Below, one piece after another: positions 49,385-57,395 of a stretch of DNA of 64,000 nt. The translations under genes and the position numbers were made by a program. Below the pieces are notes generated by a model, which saw nothing but the letters and a program-made list of their open reading frames with translations, ran no database searches and was not told where the DNA came from. Numbering within the stretch: the stretch's first letter is position 1; each line of letters begins with the position of its first letter. The stretch lies in NCBI GenBank assembly GCA_045616125.1, contig JAZLGC010000055.1, positions 1 to 64,000 of the forward strand, given 5' to 3'. The DNA comes from Treponema_I sp045616125 (lineage in GTDB: Bacteria > Spirochaetota > Spirochaetia > Treponematales > Treponemataceae).

Positions 49385-50629
49385 ATGAATACGTTGCAGT
49401 GCAGAAGTGCACAGATGACAGTTCGGCTGGTGGATAAAAACGGCCAGCCGGTGAATGAAACTGCAGTGAAAGCTCAGTTGACAAATCATGAGTTCCTATT
49501 TGGCTGCACTGCCAACGCATTTGTCGAATATTTGACTGCAAAAGATGAAGATGTTAAGGCCAAGGCTTTTGATAAAACAGAAAAATGGCTGAAACTCTTT
49601 AATTATGCTACTGTCCAGGTATATTGGGGAATTTTTGAACCTGAAGAAGGCAAAACCATGCATGATCCTATCATGCAGACTGCCCGGTACCTGAAAGATA
49701 GAAATATTACGTTAAAGGGCCATCCGCTGTGCTGGCATACGGTCTGCGCAGACTGGCTCATGAAGTATGATAACAAGACGATTCTTGAAAAACAGCTGGC
49801 CCGTATCCGCCGTGAAGTAGGGGATTTTGCAGGTCTTATTGACGCCTGGGATGTAATTAACGAAACAGTCATCATGGATAAGTTTGACCGCTATGATAAT
49901 GCTGTTACCCGCATCTGCCGCGAACATGGTAAATATGCCCTGATTAAAATGGTTTTTGATGAAGCTCATAAAACCAATCCAACGGCAAATCTGCTGCTTA
50001 ATGACTTTAATATGTCTGAAGCCTATGTAGAAGTTCTGAAACGCAGTCTTGATGCCGGTGTTCCTATTACCTGTATCGGATTGCAGTCACATCAGCACCA
50101 GGGCTACTGGGGCATCGACAAAATTGAAGAAGTATTAAGCCGTTTTGAGCCACTGGGGCTTCCCATTCATTTTACAGAGAATACTCTTGTTTCAGGCCCG
50201 CTTGTTCCGCCGGAAATTGATGACTTGAACGACTGGCACTATGACAAAACTGATTGGGGAATGGAATACGAAGAACGCCAGAAGCGGGAAATGATGGAAA
50301 TGTACAGCCATGTATTTGAACATCATCCGCAGGTTACCGGGTTTACTACCTGGGACTTTCAGGACGGTATGTGGCTGAATGCGCCAAGCGGTCTTCTCCG
50401 CACTGACGGCAGTACCAAACTGTGTTATGAAGGGCTTGATTCCCTTATTAACGGCAAATGGCGGACTTGTGTTGACGGACGCACCGGCAGTAACGGCTGT
50501 ATGGAGTTGGCTGGAATTCGAGGAGAGTACGAAATTACAACTGCCAGCGGGCTGAAGGGAACCGTAAAACTGAGTCAGGCTGCCGCAGAGGCAAGTAAGA
50601 ACGAACCAGTTACCGTTGTCCTGAAGTAG
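49385..50629 (+). CDS. Intracellular GH10-type endo-xylanase or xylo-oligosaccharide hydrolase
   Basis: A 414-residue glycoside hydrolase family 10 enzyme without signal peptide, so it acts in the cytoplasm, probably on imported xylo-oligosaccharides. A short beta-sandwich-like start (MTVRLVDKNGQPVNETAV) precedes the barrel (FLFGCTANAFVEY). The acid/base Glu is in WDVINETVI (near residue 159) and the nucleophile Glu in IHFTENTLVSG (near 265). The latter replaces the usual ITELD, marking the divergent branch of GH10 often annotated as GH10-like. HPLCWH and WDFQDGMWLNAPSGLLR line the active site. It is the last gene of the importer operon. Confidence 0.9.
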   Translation: MNTLQCRSAQMTVRLVDKNGQPVNETAVKAQLTNHEFLFGCTANAFVEYLTAKDEDVKAKAFDKTEKWLKLFNYATVQVYWGIFEPEEGKTMHDPIMQTARYLKDRNITLKGHPLCWHTVCADWLMKYDNKTILEKQLARIRREVGDFAGLIDAWDVINETVIMDKFDRYDNAVTRICREHGKYALIKMVFDEAHKTNPTANLLLNDFNMSEAYVEVLKRSLDAGVPITCIGLQSHQHQGYWGIDKIEEVLSRFEPLGLPIHFTENTLVSGPLVPPEIDDLNDWHYDKTDWGMEYEERQKREMMEMYSHVFEHHPQVTGFTTWDFQDGMWLNAPSGLLRTDGSTKLCYEGLDSLINGKWRTCVDGRTGSNGCMELAGIRGEYEITTASGLKGTVKLSQAAAEASKNEPVTVVLK

Positions 50630-50633
50630 CCGG

Positions 50634-50845
50634 GATGCTGAAACGAGTTCAGCATGACAGCAACATTTGTCATCCAGAGATGCTGAAACGAGTTCAGCAT
50701 GACAGCATTATTTGTCATCCAGAGATGCTGAAACGAGTTCAGCATGACAGCGCTTGCGTCATCCCGGGATGCTGAAACGAGTTCAGCATGACAGCATTAT
50801 TTGTCATCCCGAACTTGTTTCGGGATCCCTGAGCCTGTCGAAGTG
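50634..50845. repeat. Four tandem 45-bp palindromic repeats plus a related hairpin
   Basis: The hairpin ATGCTGAA-ACGAG-TTCAGCAT followed by GACAGC occurs four times, starting at 50634, 50679, 50724 and 50768 (period 45, 45, 44), with GTCATCC-type linkers. The last unit is followed by GTCATCCCGAACTTGTTTCGGGATC (split: GTCATCCCGAACTTG and TTTCGGGATC, 50804-50827) and CCTGAGCCTGTCGAAG. Related units are nested in the terminator at 29243. The array separates the convergent xylanase and YesN genes. Repeats of this GTCATCC...GATGCTGAAAC style are widespread in bacterial genomes. Confidence 0.9.
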
Positions 50846-50855
50846 GCCTGCATTT

Positions 50856-52457
50856 TTACCTTGTATTCGTCTGTTTTCTGAATTTTGCCGGGGTTACTCC
50901 ATAAAAGTTGATGAACTTTTCTATGAAGTAATCCAGATCTTTATAACCTACTTCCTCGGCAATCTCATAAATTCTTTTATCCGTTTTAATCAAAAGATCG
51001 CAGGCCTTTTCTGCCCGAATGCGGTTCAAATGGTCCTTGAATGATTCATTGAACTGTTTCCGGAAAATCTGACCTAAATATGCCGCATTAATGTAATATT
51101 TCTGGCTCAATTCTTTCAGGGTAATGTTTTCCCGGTAGTTCTGCTTCATATCGTTTTCAATATCTGCCAGTAATCCCTTAGCCTGATTACCTCGTAATTG
51201 AGCCAGATAGGCAGCAAATTCCTGCAGAAACAGCTCAATGTTCCGGGCATTTTCTTCCAGAAACAGCTCTTCCAGGGCATTCTGGCTGATACTTTCAAAT
51301 ATTTCAGTCTGATTGATATTCTGGTCCAGTTCATCAGCCAGATGTATCAGACTGTAAAAAATATAGCTGACAATTAGATTTGCATTGGTGTAGTCAGCTT
51401 TTTCCAGAGTATAAAAAAGATTCTGGGCATTGGTTCTGATTTCATCTTTATTGTTCTGTTCAACTGCTGTTATCAGAGCATCGGCCTGATTCTTTGCGGT
51501 TTTGTTTTCTTCCAGATTAAGGCTGCCAGTATCTGGCTTTAGTTGGGTAAGGGCATCCATATTTGATATGGTGCGGCTGATACTCATACTGCGGACAGAA
51601 CGGCAGACTGACTCAATGTCGGGAACTTTGTTACCCACAAAGAACTGCAGCGGCATATCAAAGGTTTCTGTCAGATGTTCCCGCAAAAAACGTATGAAAT
51701 TTGCTTCTCCCAATTCTGTACGTTCATACAGAACACTGCGCTGTGCCATGGCTTTGTCCAAAATAAGGCCAATATCGTAACTGGCAGTCCGGACAAAAAT
51801 ATGGTACAGAACCCGCAGTTCATCCTGGGGAAAATGCGCTACCACTTTATCATACAGACGTTTCAAATGGCTTAATTTCTGTTCTTCAGTAAGTCCTGCC
51901 ATTTCAGGCGCCATCGGGTTTATCTCAATGGAAATATACCGGCAGTCGGGGCAATCCCCGATAAGACTTTTTACGTAGGCAACATTGTTTGAATCAAACT
52001 GGCCGTACAGCATGGGAACAAGATTCTGGGTAAAGAATTCCTTCTGGTACCGGTCATCCTTTTCCTGGTTCAGCTGCTTCTGTTCGTGCTGTTTACTGGC
52101 TTTAGCCAGGGCACCCAAAAGTTCCTGGGTATTGATGGGTTTTAAAAGATAATCGATACACTGATACTGCATGGCCGTTCTTGCATAGCCAAAATCGTTG
52201 TAGCCGGACAGAATGATGAATTCCACATCTTTTTTGATTTCTTTGCGCACTTTTTCAAGCAGTTGCAGACCGGTCATTTCTGGCATCCTGATATCTGCAA
52301 TAACAAGGTCTACCTGTGATTCCCTGATAAATTCAAAGGCTTCCACTGGAGAATTGGATTTATGTACGATTTCAAATCCCAGTTCATTCCAGTCTATAAC
52401 TTTGCTTAAACCTTCGATAATAAATGGCTCGTCGTCAACAAGAAGTACTTTAATCAT
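50856..52457 (-). CDS. YesN-type response regulator with AraC output
   Basis: A 533-residue regulator: N-terminal receiver (VLLVDDEPFIIEGL, phospho-Asp in LVIADIRMPEMTG near residue 54, Lys in YLLKPINTQE), a roughly 300-residue helical middle part, and the C-terminal AraC domain (ENITLKELSQKYYINAAYLGQIFRKQF; AEKACDLLIKTDKRIYEIAEEVGYKDLDYF). The start is the ATG at 52455-52457 with AAGGA upstream. It lies 9 nt after the kinase gene on the same strand. With the pair at 41503-44742 it brackets the xylan locus, so two independent signals may control it. Confidence 0.93.
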   Translation of the reverse strand: MIKVLLVDDEPFIIEGLSKVIDWNELGFEIVHKSNSPVEAFEFIRESQVDLVIADIRMPEMTGLQLLEKVRKEIKKDVEFIILSGYNDFGYARTAMQYQCIDYLLKPINTQELLGALAKASKQHEQKQLNQEKDDRYQKEFFTQNLVPMLYGQFDSNNVAYVKSLIGDCPDCRYISIEINPMAPEMAGLTEEQKLSHLKRLYDKVVAHFPQDELRVLYHIFVRTASYDIGLILDKAMAQRSVLYERTELGEANFIRFLREHLTETFDMPLQFFVGNKVPDIESVCRSVRSMSISRTISNMDALTQLKPDTGSLNLEENKTAKNQADALITAVEQNNKDEIRTNAQNLFYTLEKADYTNANLIVSYIFYSLIHLADELDQNINQTEIFESISQNALEELFLEENARNIELFLQEFAAYLAQLRGNQAKGLLADIENDMKQNYRENITLKELSQKYYINAAYLGQIFRKQFNESFKDHLNRIRAEKACDLLIKTDKRIYEIAEEVGYKDLDYFIEKFINFYGVTPAKFRKQTNTR

Positions 52458-52466
52458 ACACAATCC

Positions 52467-54251
52467 TTAAGAAAGAAGTTTCATCAGATCAGCAGTGAAC
52501 AAGGGAACCTTTAACGTTACGATAGTTCCGGAACCTTCTTCACTTTCTATGCTGTAAGAAATCTGCTCTTCAAAGAAGATATTCAGGCGAAGTGCCGTAT
52601 TCAGCAAACCGATATGCCCGGTACGTCCCTGTATGGTATCCATAGTAACAGAAAACAGCTGCCTTTCAAGGTCAAAACATTTTTCTGCACTCATCCCTTT
52701 GCCGGTATCCTCAATTTCCATAATGAAATTGTTTTCATCAGTATACACCCTTAAAAAAATCCAGGTACTGGTGCTTTTTGCTTCCATGCCGTGAACACAG
52801 GCGTTTTCAATAAAGGTAACCAGTGCCAGTTTTGGAATCCGGAAATCGTAGCAGTTGTCATCTACTTCAATGCGGTACTGCAGTTTATTACCGAACCGGT
52901 ATTTCTGAAGTTCCAGATAGGCATCAATAAAACTCAGCTCATCACGTATCTTAACGCTGTCATTACCCCATTCCACATTCTGCCGTTCCATAAGGGCAAG
53001 TTTTTCTACCATGTCAGCTGTTTCCATTTCATTCTTGAGAACGGAGTGCATGCGGATACTCTCAAGGGCATTAAACAGAAAGTGAGGATTTATCTGACTG
53101 TGCAGTGCCTGCAGCTCAGCTTTCTGCCGTGCCAGGTTAGAGTCCTGCTGTTTAAGTTTCTGAATGTATTCATTTTCGATCATGGAATTCATTCGCTGAG
53201 CCATGTTGTTGTAACTGTTCATAAGACGGGTTATTTCGTCATTACCTGAAATATGGGTAACTTCAGGCATTTTGCTGTCGCTGGTGGCTGCCCGTGATAC
53301 GGTTTCTTCAAGTGTTCCCAGCCGCAGAATGAACGACTGATTAATAAGTCTGGTAAAGGCAAATGGCATAAGCAGATTGAGAATAATCAGAAAGACAATC
53401 AGGTTTCCGTTTCGGGTTATACCATGGGCAACGGCCAGTGGAATGGGCATGACGTACAGATTCCAGGTGGTGCCGTATATTTCGATTTCACGATGAAGAG
53501 CACATTTTTCTGCAATTCCCGGGTCAAAGGGCGCAAAATCGAGCAGCTGATTGTTTTCCATGGCGTTGGAAAGCAGAATGTGGTCTCCGCTTACCACGTA
53601 GATATCGGTTTCAAAGCGGGATTTTTCCAGAGTACGGACCAGAGCATTGTAATCAAGGTCAATCCTCAGTACTGACCGTGCTGACTTACTGTAGTGGTCC
53701 ATGATTTTTACTATGGAAATCAGTCGTTTTGACTGGGTAAAATTAAAGACGAATTCATCGATGATGTTGTAAGTTCGGTTGGCGTCCAGACTCTGGTACC
53801 AGTCAGAGTTTTCAACAGAAGAAAGTTTCTGAAAATTTCCTCCGTTCAGTACCGATTCATTATCGGCGAATATGGTGGTTTTAAAGCTGTATTTTGCAAG
53901 AACCGTTTCAAAAAGAGATTCTTTCATTAACTGCAACTGATGGACAAAGTAGTCATAGGGGTCATCATGTTCTGTTACTATGAACTCATTAATGTACCGG
54001 TTGCTGTGGATATTGTTTGCAAGGTGGATAGGGTAATCAAAGGCATCCTGCAGGGTGTATGAAACAGAATCGGCAATTTTCCCGATGGTTTCTTCGTTGT
54101 TCCGTGCTTCAGTACGGATCAGAGATACCAGCAGAAGACTGTCGGTGAGGAGCAACGGCAGAATTACGCAGAAAACCTGAACAAGATTCAGTTTTTTCCG
54201 CAAACTCAGGGAATCAAGTTTTTCAATAATTATCTTCTGCAACCGCGTCAT
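52467..54251 (-). CDS. YesM-type sensor histidine kinase
   Basis: A 594-residue membrane kinase: transmembrane helices near 22-42 and 283-303 flank an extracytoplasmic sensor domain; then a HAMP region, a coiled coil, QINPHFLFNALESIRMHS (phospho-His near residue 393), the N box LVTFIENACVHGMEAK and the G box EDTGKGM. A TATAAT -10 box lies 8 nt before the ATG on the minus strand, so the leader is at most one or two nt. It is co-transcribed with the YesN-type regulator that follows. Confidence 0.93.
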   Translation of the reverse strand: MTRLQKIIIEKLDSLSLRKKLNLVQVFCVILPLLLTDSLLLVSLIRTEARNNEETIGKIADSVSYTLQDAFDYPIHLANNIHSNRYINEFIVTEHDDPYDYFVHQLQLMKESLFETVLAKYSFKTTIFADNESVLNGGNFQKLSSVENSDWYQSLDANRTYNIIDEFVFNFTQSKRLISIVKIMDHYSKSARSVLRIDLDYNALVRTLEKSRFETDIYVVSGDHILLSNAMENNQLLDFAPFDPGIAEKCALHREIEIYGTTWNLYVMPIPLAVAHGITRNGNLIVFLIILNLLMPFAFTRLINQSFILRLGTLEETVSRAATSDSKMPEVTHISGNDEITRLMNSYNNMAQRMNSMIENEYIQKLKQQDSNLARQKAELQALHSQINPHFLFNALESIRMHSVLKNEMETADMVEKLALMERQNVEWGNDSVKIRDELSFIDAYLELQKYRFGNKLQYRIEVDDNCYDFRIPKLALVTFIENACVHGMEAKSTSTWIFLRVYTDENNFIMEIEDTGKGMSAEKCFDLERQLFSVTMDTIQGRTGHIGLLNTALRLNIFFEEQISYSIESEEGSGTIVTLKVPLFTADLMKLLS

Positions 54252-54342
54252 AGTACATCATTATACCGAATCCACGCGCAAATTGCATGTGATTAAGCTG
54301 TCATGTACTGGATATGAGGGGAAATGAGACATAAAGATAGTT

Positions 54343-54472
54343 GTGAATGACAGCCGTAGTGCAGGTTCTGTATCGTTGAGGTATTGCAGCCAGCGAGCGA
54401 AGCGAGTCGAAATACCAATTGGGCTGCACCACCGAAGACGATACAGGTTCTGTACGGAAGGCTGCCATTCAC
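54343..54472. repeat. Long imperfect inverted repeat
   Basis: GTGAATGACAGCC (54343-54355) pairs with GGCTGCCATTCAC (54460-54472) with one mismatch. Inside, CTGTATCGT (from 54368) pairs with ACGATACAG (from 54438), and GGTATT pairs with AATACC around AGCGAGCGAAGCGAGTCG. The whole 130-bp unit folds into one long broken stem. It lies in the 310-bp region between the divergent YesM-type kinase and the GntR-type gene, with no ORF. The GCGAGCGAAGCGAG core is common in dispersed bacterial repeats. Confidence 0.7.
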
Positions 54473-54493
54473 AAAAAAAACTTATTAAAACAG

Positions 54494-54542
54494 TTGACAG
54501 AAGGTTCGCTACATGATAGGTTAATTACATAAGTAATGAACC
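54494..54542 (+). promoter_or_regulatory. Promoter and operator of the GntR-ABC operon
   Basis: A consensus TTGACA (54494-54499) has only a weak -10 (TAGGTT, 54517-54522, 17-nt spacing). Overlapping it is a dyad with arms GGTTAATTAC (54519-54528) and GTAATGAACC (54533-54542), nine of ten positions paired around ATAA. A GntR/YtrA-type dimer would fit this site, so autoregulation by the first gene product is likely. Confidence 0.7.
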
Positions 54543-54561
54543 ACCGAAGTAAGGAGGTAGT

Positions 54562-54921
54562 GTGCTGACAGATGATAAATCTATCTACCTGCAGATTGCA
54601 GAGCGGATAGAAAACGACATACTCCGGGACATCGTACTTGAAGAAGAACAGGTCCCCAGTACCAATGAGCTTGCGCGGACCCTTGCCATTAACCCGGCAA
54701 CCGCCGCAAAGGGAATCAACATCCTGGTTGATCAGGGCATTCTGTATAAAAAAAGGGGAATCGGTATGTTTGTGTCTGCTGGAGCAAAAGAAAAAATCCT
54801 GAACCGCCGCAAAGGGGAATTTCAGGAAACATTTGTATCAACCCTTCTAAAAGAAGCAAAAAGTTTGGGAATTACTCGTGAAGAAGTAATTCAGATGATT
54901 CAGAAATCAGAAGAAAACTAA
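54562..54921 (+). CDS. GntR-family regulator, YtrA subfamily
   Basis: A 119-residue repressor with an N-terminal winged helix (IYLQIAERIENDILRDIVLEEEQVPSTNELARTLAINPATAAKGI) and a short C-terminal helical tail instead of a large ligand domain, as in YtrA. Members of this subfamily control linked ABC exporter genes and often respond to cell-envelope stress or antimicrobial peptides. The start is GTG with AAGGAGG 5 nt before it. The dyad at 54519-54542 is its probable operator. The ATPase gene follows after 13 nt. Confidence 0.93.
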   Translation: MLTDDKSIYLQIAERIENDILRDIVLEEEQVPSTNELARTLAINPATAAKGINILVDQGILYKKRGIGMFVSAGAKEKILNRRKGEFQETFVSTLLKEAKSLGITREEVIQMIQKSEEN

Positions 54922-54934
54922 TCTGGAGGAAAAT

Positions 54935-55816
54935 ATGGAAGCATTAGTTTGTAAAGACATCAGCAAAAAATACGGTATTAAAACCGTTCTTAATACTACG
55001 AACCTTACGTTTGAAAAAGGCAAAATCTACGGACTTATCGGCCGGAACGGAGCCGGAAAAACCACACTGCTTTCAATAATGAGCGCGCAGAATCCTGCAA
55101 CCACCGGTACCGTAACCGTTTGTGACCAGCCGGTTTGGGAGAATCGTCAGGGTCTTGATCACCTGTGCTTCTCTCGTGAAATCAACAACGGCGGTCAGCA
55201 GAACTACATTGCCAACATGAAAGTTAAGGCCTACCTGGATGCAGCAGCCCGTCATTATGTTCACTGGGATGCAGAGATGGCCTCAAAACTGGTGAAGGCT
55301 TTTGGTCTTGATGAAAAAAAGAAGCTGTCAAAACTTTCAAAAGGTATGCTCAGCATGATTACCATCATTATTGCCATGGCAAGTAAAGCAGATTTTACTT
55401 TTATGGATGAACCTGTTGCCGGCCTTGATGTAGTAGTCCGTGATCAGTTCTACCGCATGGTCATTGACGAAAACATGGCAACCGGCCGCTGTTTTATCAT
55501 CAGTACCCACATTATTGACGAAGCTTCCAATGTATTTGAAGAAGTAGTGATGATTGACAAAGGTTCTGTTATTGCAGAGGAAAATACTGCTGAACTGCTG
55601 GATCGTGCCTACACCGTAAATGGCCTTTCAGAAACGGTTGATGCAGCAGTTGCCGGTATGGAACAGTATGGCGCTCATATGAACGGCCGCTCTAAAACAG
55701 TAACCGTTCTTCTGAAAGAAGGTCAGCAGTTATCGCAAAACCCTGATCTGACCATAACCAAACCTACTTTGCAGCAGTTCTTTGTAGCCCGCTGCGGTGC
55801 AGAAAGCCTGCTGTAA
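54935..55816 (+). CDS. ABC transporter ATP-binding protein
   Basis: A 293-residue ATPase: Walker A GRNGAGKTT (near residue 37), Walker B ADFTFMDEP (near 150) and the switch His in ISTHIIDEAS. The signature is LSKGMLSM instead of LSGGQ, a known departure in YtrB-like and bacitracin-type exporters. It has a C-terminal extension of about 70 residues. GGAGG precedes the ATG. It works with the two membrane proteins encoded next; the exported substrate is unknown. Confidence 0.92.
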   Translation: MEALVCKDISKKYGIKTVLNTTNLTFEKGKIYGLIGRNGAGKTTLLSIMSAQNPATTGTVTVCDQPVWENRQGLDHLCFSREINNGGQQNYIANMKVKAYLDAAARHYVHWDAEMASKLVKAFGLDEKKKLSKLSKGMLSMITIIIAMASKADFTFMDEPVAGLDVVVRDQFYRMVIDENMATGRCFIISTHIIDEASNVFEEVVMIDKGSVIAEENTAELLDRAYTVNGLSETVDAAVAGMEQYGAHMNGRSKTVTVLLKEGQQLSQNPDLTITKPTLQQFFVARCGAESLL

Positions 55817-55845
55817 TCCAGCGTAATGGATAAGGAGAAATACTT

Positions 55846-56529
55846 ATGAAAAACCGTTCATTATCTTTCTGGATTATTGAGGCTTGCAAAACAAGTGCCA
55901 TGACCATCGGTGTCAGTTTTGTATATATGCTTTTCATGGGATACGTACAGGCTGATTCAATTCAATCGGTACACAATCTTATCTCTGCCGGATTTCCTTT
56001 CTATGCACTGATGCAGTTTGTTTTTCTTGCCCGTTTTTCCCTGATGGTAGGTCAGGAATACATTCCACTGTGTCTTTCCTTTGGCGAAACCCGTAAAAAT
56101 GTCATGGCTAATACCATCATTTCACTGGTACTGCAACTGGTTGCTGCAACTGTGGTGTTGGGAGTTCTGCTGTTTGTTTCTGCTTCTGGAGAAGGTCAGG
56201 ATTCCATTCTTAATGAAATTATCCGGAACCGTGCATGGGCTGTATGCGGCCTGTTTACTGTTGAACTTTTGCCCATTGCTGTCAGTTTTCTTGCATCGAA
56301 TATCAGCCTGATAACTGATGGTCGCAGCATGAACTGGTTGCCCTTTGTAACCATTTTTGGTTCTATGCTGATTGCCATGGTCGCATTCGTTTTGTTCATG
56401 TTCTTTATAGATTCCTGGAGTGGAAACTGGCTGGTTGTAGTGATTCCGATGATTGTTGATGTCATTTGTCTGGCTGCGGGACTGATATGGCTGAAACAGA
56501 TCCTGAAAAAATATCAGGTATCTCTTTGA
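55846..56529 (+). CDS. ABC exporter membrane subunit, unknown family
   Basis: A 227-residue integral membrane protein with six predicted helices (for example SVYMLFMGYV region, LISLVLQLVAATVVLGVLLF split as ISLVLQLVAATVV, and the last MIVDVICLAAGLIWL). It carries a cytoplasmic CLSFGETRKNVM motif, matched by QLSMGETRKSIL in the next protein, so the two are paralogous subunits. AAGGAG precedes the ATG. Position after a YtrB-like ATPase makes it the probable permease. Confidence 0.82.
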   Translation: MKNRSLSFWIIEACKTSAMTIGVSFVYMLFMGYVQADSIQSVHNLISAGFPFYALMQFVFLARFSLMVGQEYIPLCLSFGETRKNVMANTIISLVLQLVAATVVLGVLLFVSASGEGQDSILNEIIRNRAWAVCGLFTVELLPIAVSFLASNISLITDGRSMNWLPFVTIFGSMLIAMVAFVLFMFFIDSWSGNWLVVVIPMIVDVICLAAGLIWLKQILKKYQVSL

Positions 56530-56544
56530 TGAATGGAGAAAACA

Positions 56545-57255
56545 ATGGATAAAATTAAATCATTTTTTATAACGTATAAATCAGATTTTATTGGCATTCT
56601 GTGGATGTGCTTCGGTTGTTTTGCCTTTGGCCAGATTCTGATTGCAATTATTGCCGGCCTGGATGAAAATCCTACCTCAATTCCTATCGGTACCATCATT
56701 ATGGGAATTGGATCTTTTGGTCTTTTACTTTTATGGGGTGGTATGAGTCTTGCTTCAAAGTTCAATCTGCAGCTGTCCATGGGTGAAACCAGAAAATCAA
56801 TTCTTTTCCAGTACATGGTGTACCTGTTGATTTCTGTAGTAGTAATCTGGGGATTAAATCTGGTTTCACTGCAGCTTGAAAAAGTAATTCACCTGAATAT
56901 TTTGAAATTACAACCGGAAGGACCCAAGATGTATCAGGTTATAAACGATATGTTTGTTGGATTAGGTAGAGTATATCTTGTTGCAGCTGGTTTATCGGTT
57001 CTGATTGGCGCAGCCAATCTGCGATGGGGCAGGGTTGTATTCTGGATCTTCTATTTTGTATTCATCATTCTGTGTCAGGTTCCTAATTTCATCAACATGA
57101 AGGTGAAGGGAGAGGCCCGCGTTGAACTGTACGATGGATTTACACAGTTCATGCTGAACGGTAATCTGATCCAGTGGATTGTATGCATTGCCATTGCACT
57201 TGTCTGCTTGTGCTGCAGTTGGCTGATGCTGAAAAAGCAGCGGTGTACCCTGTAA
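56545..57255 (+). CDS. ABC exporter membrane subunit, paralogue of the preceding protein
   Basis: A 236-residue membrane protein with about six helices. It shares the GETRKS motif and general layout with the preceding protein, so the exporter is probably a heterodimer. GGAG lies 6 nt before the ATG at 56545; the in-frame ATG four codons earlier lacks such a site. It ends the GntR-controlled operon; ACACGG...CCGTGT in the next 50 bp could form a weak stem without a T-run. Confidence 0.8.
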   Translation: MDKIKSFFITYKSDFIGILWMCFGCFAFGQILIAIIAGLDENPTSIPIGTIIMGIGSFGLLLLWGGMSLASKFNLQLSMGETRKSILFQYMVYLLISVVVIWGLNLVSLQLEKVIHLNILKLQPEGPKMYQVINDMFVGLGRVYLVAAGLSVLIGAANLRWGRVVFWIFYFVFIILCQVPNFINMKVKGEARVELYDGFTQFMLNGNLIQWIVCIAIALVCLCCSWLMLKKQRCTL

Positions 57256-57291
57256 CACGGATAGCTGATACCATTTTTTACCCCGTGTGTG

Positions 57292-57329
57292 TTGAACTTT
57301 ATGCATAAAAATGCTATAAAAATGCATAA
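57292..57329 (+). promoter_or_regulatory. dapA promoter with palindromic repeats
   Basis: TTGAAC (57292-57297), a 17-nt spacer and TATAAA (57315-57320). The 12-bp palindrome TTTATGCATAAA (57298-57309) fills the front of the spacer, and AATGCATAAA recurs at 57320-57329 across the start of transcription; ATAAAAATGC is repeated twice in between. This arrangement suggests two operator half-complexes. No lysine riboswitch is recognisable in the roughly 70-nt leader. Confidence 0.65.
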
Positions 57330-57395
57330 ACTTACGAAATAAAGTACGACGGGGTGCTGATGCAACAGAACTTCGTCGTCAAAGAAGGTTCTTTT

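Noticed and set aside
50634..50845. CRISPR array
   Set aside because: The spaces between units are short, near-identical linkers (GTCATCC type), not unique spacers, and the units are dispersed palindromes found elsewhere in the window.
54343..54472. Rho-independent terminator
   Set aside because: Neither strand has a T-run after the stem, and it lies between divergent genes where no terminator is needed.
57256..57395. Lysine riboswitch before dapA
   Set aside because: The transcribed leader is only about 70 nt, too short for the lysine aptamer, and the palindromes lie around the promoter.
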